Notes under the pieces: generated by a model
Told to the model about the DNA's origin: nothing
What the model saw: only the letters and a program-made list of their open reading frames with translations
Databases searched by the model: none
NCBI GenBank assembly: GCA_963732095.1
Contig: CAVSZA010000022.1
Coordinates: 1-64,000 of the forward strand
Length of the DNA stretch: 64,000 nucleotides
From: AP-15 sp963732095
Lineage (GTDB): Bacteria > Pseudomonadota > Alphaproteobacteria > ATCC43930 > CGMCC-115725
Reading direction: 5' to 3'
Made by a program: the position numbers and the translations under genes
Shown here: positions 61,072-64,000 of the stretch, in pieces
How the letters are laid out: each line of letters starts with the position of its first letter
How positions within the stretch are numbered: position 1 is the first letter of the stretch

Positions 61072-62241
61072 ATGAGCGGTTGCATCGTCGGTTGGGCGCA
61101 CAGCAAATTCGGTAAGCACGAGGGCCGGGACGTCGAGTCGCTGATCGTCGAGGTGGCGCAGGCGGCGCTGACAGACGCCGGGGTCGCGGCAGCCGACATC
61201 GACACGATCTATCTCGGCACGATGAACGGCGGCTTTGTTCGCCAGGAATTCCCGGCTTCGCTGGTGTTTCAGGCCGACCCCGCGCTGCGCTTCAAGCCGG
61301 CGACGCGGGTCGAGGACGCCTGCGCCACCGGCTCGGCCGCGATCCATCAGGGTCTGAACGCGATTGCTGCCGGCAGAGCGCGGCTGGCGCTGATCGTCGG
61401 TGTCGAGAAGATGACCGAGGTCTCCGGCGCGCAGGTCGGCGACATCCTGCTCGGCGCCTCCTATCGCAAGGAGGAGGATGCAATCGAGGGCGGTTTTGCC
61501 GGGATATTCGGCAAAATTGCCCAGAGCTATTTCCAGCGTTATGGCGACCAGTCCGATGCACTAGCGCGGATCGCTGCCAAAAATCACAAGAACGGCGTCG
61601 CCAATCCGCTGGCCCAAATGCAAAAAGATCTCGGTTACGAATTCTGCCGCACTGTTTCCGATAAGAACCCGATCGTCGCCGGCCCGCTGAAGCGCACCGA
61701 TTGCTCGCTGGTCTCGGACGGCGCCGCTGCGGTCGTGCTCGCCGACACGGCGACGGCGCTCAGCATGAAGAAAGCGGTCATTTTCCGCGCCGCCGAGCAG
61801 GTCAACGACTTTCTCCCGATGAGCCGGCGCGACATCATCGCGTTCGAGGGACCGGAGCTTGCCTGGAAACGGGCGCTCGCCGCGGCTCGGCTCGGCCTCG
61901 ACGATCTCGACCTTGTCGAGACCCATGATTGCTTCACGATCGCCGAGCTGATCGAATACGAGGCGATGGGGTTGACCGCGAAAGGCGAAGGCGCGCGGGC
62001 CATTCTCGAAGGCTGGAGCGAAAAGGACGGCAAGCTGCCGATCAACCCGTCGGGCGGGCTCAAATCGAAGGGGCACCCGATCGGCGCAACCGGCGTCTCG
62101 ATGCATGTGCTGGCGGCGATGCAGGTGACCGGCAAGGCGGGCGGTATCCAGGTGTCGGACGCCGCGCTCGCCGGCGTCTTCAACATGGGCGGCGCCGCGG
62201 TCGCCAATTTCGTCAGCATCCTCGAGCCACTTCGCTCCTAA
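61072..62241 (+). CDS. thiolase-family acyl-CoA acetyltransferase
   Basis: ATG 61072 (MSGCIVGWAHSKFGKHEGRD) after GGAGGGCGGC; the frame open to 61012 is trimmed. The 389-residue enzyme has the nucleophilic cysteine in VEDACATGSAAIHQG, the histidine region LVETHDCFTIAELIEYE and the C-terminal GGLKSKGHPIGATGVS. The pattern is of the SCP2-type or acetyl-CoA C-acetyltransferase branch. It makes or cleaves 3-ketoacyl-CoA. It is directly followed by the AcuI-type reductase gene with two bases between, so they are one operon. Confidence 0.92.
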   Translation: MSGCIVGWAHSKFGKHEGRDVESLIVEVAQAALTDAGVAAADIDTIYLGTMNGGFVRQEFPASLVFQADPALRFKPATRVEDACATGSAAIHQGLNAIAAGRARLALIVGVEKMTEVSGAQVGDILLGASYRKEEDAIEGGFAGIFGKIAQSYFQRYGDQSDALARIAAKNHKNGVANPLAQMQKDLGYEFCRTVSDKNPIVAGPLKRTDCSLVSDGAAAVVLADTATALSMKKAVIFRAAEQVNDFLPMSRRDIIAFEGPELAWKRALAAARLGLDDLDLVETHDCFTIAELIEYEAMGLTAKGEGARAILEGWSEKDGKLPINPSGGLKSKGHPIGATGVSMHVLAAMQVTGKAGGIQVSDAALAGVFNMGGAAVANFVSILEPLRS

Positions 62242-62243
62242 CC

Positions 62244-63236
62244 ATGGCTACCTTCCGCGCACTGGTATTGCACGAGGAGGGCGGCAAGATCGTCCCGCGG
62301 ATCGAGTCGGTTGACGAGGATCGGTTACCGCCGGGAGAGGTCACCGTCGCGGTCGAATGTTCGACGCTCAATTACAAGGATGGGATGATCCTGCAGGGGA
62401 TTGGGCGGCTGGTGCGCAACTACCCGCATGTTCCCGGCGTCGATTTCGCCGGCACCGTCGAGCGCTCGGAATCGCCGGAGTTCAAGCCGGGCGATCCGGT
62501 AATTCTAACCGGCTGGCGGGTCGGCGAGACGCAATGGGGCGGCTACGCCGAGAAGGCGCGCGTCCGGGCCTCCTACCTGGTGCGCCGGCCGGAAGGGATC
62601 AGTGCCAGCCGGGCGATGGCGATCGGCACCGCCGGCTTCACGGCAATGCTGGCGGTCATCGCTTTGGAGCGGCACGGGCTCGAGCCCGGCGCTGGCGATG
62701 TGCTTGTCACCGGCGCAGCCGGCGGTGTCGGCAGTGTCGCGATGGCGCTCCTTTCACGGCTCGGGCACCGGGTTGCCGCGTCGACCGGTCGGCCCGAGCA
62801 GCGCGACTACCTGACCGAGCTCGGCGCGGATGAGCTGATCGACCGCGCGACGCTCGCGGCGAAACCGTCGCGTCCGCTCGACGCCGAACGCTGGGCCGGA
62901 GCGATCGACGCGGTCGGCGGGACCACCCTGGCGACGATCCTGACCCAGCTCAAATACCGCGCCAGCGTCGCCGCTTGCGGTCTCGCCGGGGGCAGCGACC
63001 TGCCGGCGACGGTGATCCCGTTTCTGTTGCGTGGGATCAACCTGCTCGGCATAGATTCGGTCATGTGCCCGCGTGACGCGCGGATCGAAGCATGGCAGCG
63101 GCTGGTCCGCGACCTGCCGCTCGACAAGCTCGACCGGATGACCGAGAGGGTGCCGCTTGCTGCGCTGCCGGAGCTCGCGCCGAAGATCCTCGGAGGTGCG
63201 ACCCGCGGGCGTATCGTCGTTGACGTTGCCGGTTGA
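62244..63236 (+). CDS. acuI: acrylyl-CoA reductase-like quinone oxidoreductase
   Basis: The 330-residue protein starts MATFRALVLHEEGGKIVPRI at ATG 62244. It is a medium-chain dehydrogenase without the catalytic zinc ligands: LNYKDGMILQGIGRLVRNYP, VPGVDFAGTVERSE, the nucleotide-binding VTGAAGGVGSVAMALL, and INLLGIDSVMCPRD. The YhdH/AcuI subgroup reduces acryloyl-CoA to propionyl-CoA with NADPH. The cotranscribed thiolase and nearby enoyl-CoA hydratase fit acyl-CoA metabolism. The assignment within the subgroup is by motif pattern. Confidence 0.88.
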   Translation: MATFRALVLHEEGGKIVPRIESVDEDRLPPGEVTVAVECSTLNYKDGMILQGIGRLVRNYPHVPGVDFAGTVERSESPEFKPGDPVILTGWRVGETQWGGYAEKARVRASYLVRRPEGISASRAMAIGTAGFTAMLAVIALERHGLEPGAGDVLVTGAAGGVGSVAMALLSRLGHRVAASTGRPEQRDYLTELGADELIDRATLAAKPSRPLDAERWAGAIDAVGGTTLATILTQLKYRASVAACGLAGGSDLPATVIPFLLRGINLLGIDSVMCPRDARIEAWQRLVRDLPLDKLDRMTERVPLAALPELAPKILGGATRGRIVVDVAG

Positions 63237-63277
63237 TTTGCTGGGAATTCTCGGACGTGTCCGCGCGTTCGCGGGTC

Positions 63278-63625
63278 ATGAAGAACACTGAATTACGCCG
63301 CCGAACAATCAGCGTTGCTCAACGAGGCCAAATCGTCCAGCGTGTCATCGTCGATGGGTGGACGAGCACCGAGGCCGCCGCCGCCTTCGGCGTGCCAAGG
63401 CGAATCGTCGAGGTTTGGGTGAGCGATTTCCGCCGGCACGGTATGGCCAGTCTTCGACAAGATCGCGGACGAACGATTGCCGCGGAGATGATCAGCTTTA
63501 CGTTGTGGCGCCCGGTGCGGGCGATGTGGCGCAAACTCTCGATCGGGCTGCGCGGATCTTTGGCCCTCGAGCCGCTCGTCCAGCCCTTGCCGCTGCGCCA
63601 TTCGAATAAGGACGGTCCGCGCTAA
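63278..63625 (+). CDS. small helix-turn-helix protein, IS481-repressor-like
   Basis: ATG 63278 (MKNTELRRRTISVAQRGQIV) is chosen over 63233, which overlaps acuI. The 115-residue protein has a helix-turn-helix of the kind seen at the start of IS481-type transposases: VIVDGWTSTEAAAAFGVPRR, then VWVSDFRRHGMASLRQDRG. The catalytic transposase domain is absent and a basic C-terminal tail follows. It may be a DNA-binding protein of transposon origin. It lies between acuI and the hydratase gene. Confidence 0.6.
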   Translation: MKNTELRRRTISVAQRGQIVQRVIVDGWTSTEAAAAFGVPRRIVEVWVSDFRRHGMASLRQDRGRTIAAEMISFTLWRPVRAMWRKLSIGLRGSLALEPLVQPLPLRHSNKDGPR

Positions 63626-63631
63626 CGCGAC

Positions 63632-64000
63632 TCACCGGTTGCGGAAGGCGGGTTTGCGCTTGTCGACAAAGGCGGCCATGCCCTCCTTCCGATCCTCGGT
63701 GGCGAAGGTTGAATGGAATAGCCGCCGTTCGAAACGCACCCCCTCGGCGAGTGTCGTTTCATAGGCGCGATTGACAGCTTCCTTGACCATCATCGCAATT
63801 GGGCGAGACATCCCGGCAATCCGCTCGGCGATCTTGACAGCCTCAGAGAGCAACTCGGCTGCAGGAACGATTCGGCTGACGAGCCCGGCGCGTTCCGCCT
63901 CCGCGGCATCCATCATGCGGCCGGTGAGGCACAAATCCATCGCCTTCGCCTTGCCGACAAAGCGGGTAAGTCGCTGGGTCCCGCCCGCCCCAGGGATCGT
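63632..64000 (-). CDS. enoyl-CoA hydratase/isomerase family protein, partial at the window edge
   Basis: The C-terminal 122 residues are inside the window and the gene continues past base 64000. Upstream of MDLCLTGRMMDAAEAERAGL the frame stays open as PGAGGTQRLTRFVGKAKA, with the loop of the second active-site glutamate or glutamine region. RAYETTLAEGVRFERRLFHS and EGMAAFVDKRKPAFRNR at the end are the crotonase signature. It hydrates enoyl-CoA in beta-oxidation-type pathways. It converges on the HTH gene with a 6-base gap. Confidence 0.9.
   Translation of the reverse strand, partial: TIPGAGGTQRLTRFVGKAKAMDLCLTGRMMDAAEAERAGLVSRIVPAAELLSEAVKIAERIAGMSRPIAMMVKEAVNRAYETTLAEGVRFERRLFHSTFATEDRKEGMAAFVDKRKPAFRNR

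Noticed and set aside
1..64000. CRISPR arrays, rRNA and tRNA genes
   Set aside because: No regularly spaced direct repeats and no cloverleaf-like or rRNA sequence was noticed. The only tandem repeat seen is the two-copy 22-bp unit. A dedicated search with tRNA and CRISPR tools was not possible here.

Overview
The window is high-GC chromosomal DNA from an alphaproteobacterium, probably a soil-type member of Hyphomicrobiales or Rhodospirillales. This is inferred from gene content: a putative (2S)-methylsuccinyl-CoA dehydrogenase, a ferritin-like/VIT1 fusion of the MbfA type, a TIGR02302-family protein, a long alphaproteobacterial-type dCTP deaminase, an AcuI-type reductase, DUF1127 and DUF1328 small proteins, and REP-like palindromes between genes. 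No rRNA, tRNA or CRISPR array was recognised.

Region 1 to about 9.6 kb is a decaying mobile or prophage zone. It holds a frameshifted tyrosine integrase, a VapBC pair with an intact antitoxin and a frameshifted toxin, an IS630 fragment, and two nested IS3-family elements. The outer IS3 element sits in the 3' end of a small phage-type HNH gene. Removing it with a 3-bp target duplication restores a 127-codon reading frame, and a decayed second copy of the same gene tail lies at 946-1113. Next comes an intact phage recombination pair (ERF annealase and YqaJ exonuclease) and, on the other strand, a terminase-small-subunit-like gene.

Region 10.3-34.6 kb is housekeeping and catabolism: a DUF1328 protein, an XRE regulator, an alpha/beta hydrolase, an EAL phosphodiesterase, an M20 peptidase, an aromatic-ring pair (Rieske oxygenase plus LigB extradiol dioxygenase), hemC, a SLC13/ArsB permease, a UvrD-type helicase, prmA, DUF1127, aminopeptidase P and dcd. 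On the minus strand is fabI, then a periplasmic DUF3365 protein with one CxxCH haem motif, a sensor histidine kinase and a Nudix hydrolase. A divergent run carries yihY, pdxH, a CDF metal transporter and an SDR oxidoreductase.

Region 34.6-53.6 kb holds an orphan solute-binding protein, a cupin, the methylsuccinyl-CoA dehydrogenase candidate, an ACT protein, a DUF4743 Nudix protein, gluQ, an esterase, a TlpA-like redoxin, and argH-lptM-lysA-TIGR02302 in a tightly overlapping run. It continues with a DUF882 protein, an MbfA-like transporter, a GlcD-type FAD dehydrogenase, and pyrC, which is broken by one base in a short homopolymer.

Region 53.6-64 kb has a groEL with a CIRCE operator but no adjacent groES, a transglutaminase-like protein, kup, a cluster of small unrecognised proteins with a 22-bp tandem repeat, and an acyl-CoA cluster (thiolase, AcuI-type reductase, enoyl-CoA hydratase running off the right edge).

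No clearly new defence system was found. The most interesting leads are the fabI/DUF3365/kinase/Nudix cluster, the reconstructable IS insertion into the HNH gene, REP-like palindromes that supply the coding ends of lptM and gluQ, the prmA run-on antisense to DUF1127, and the unusual metal site of the CDF transporter.
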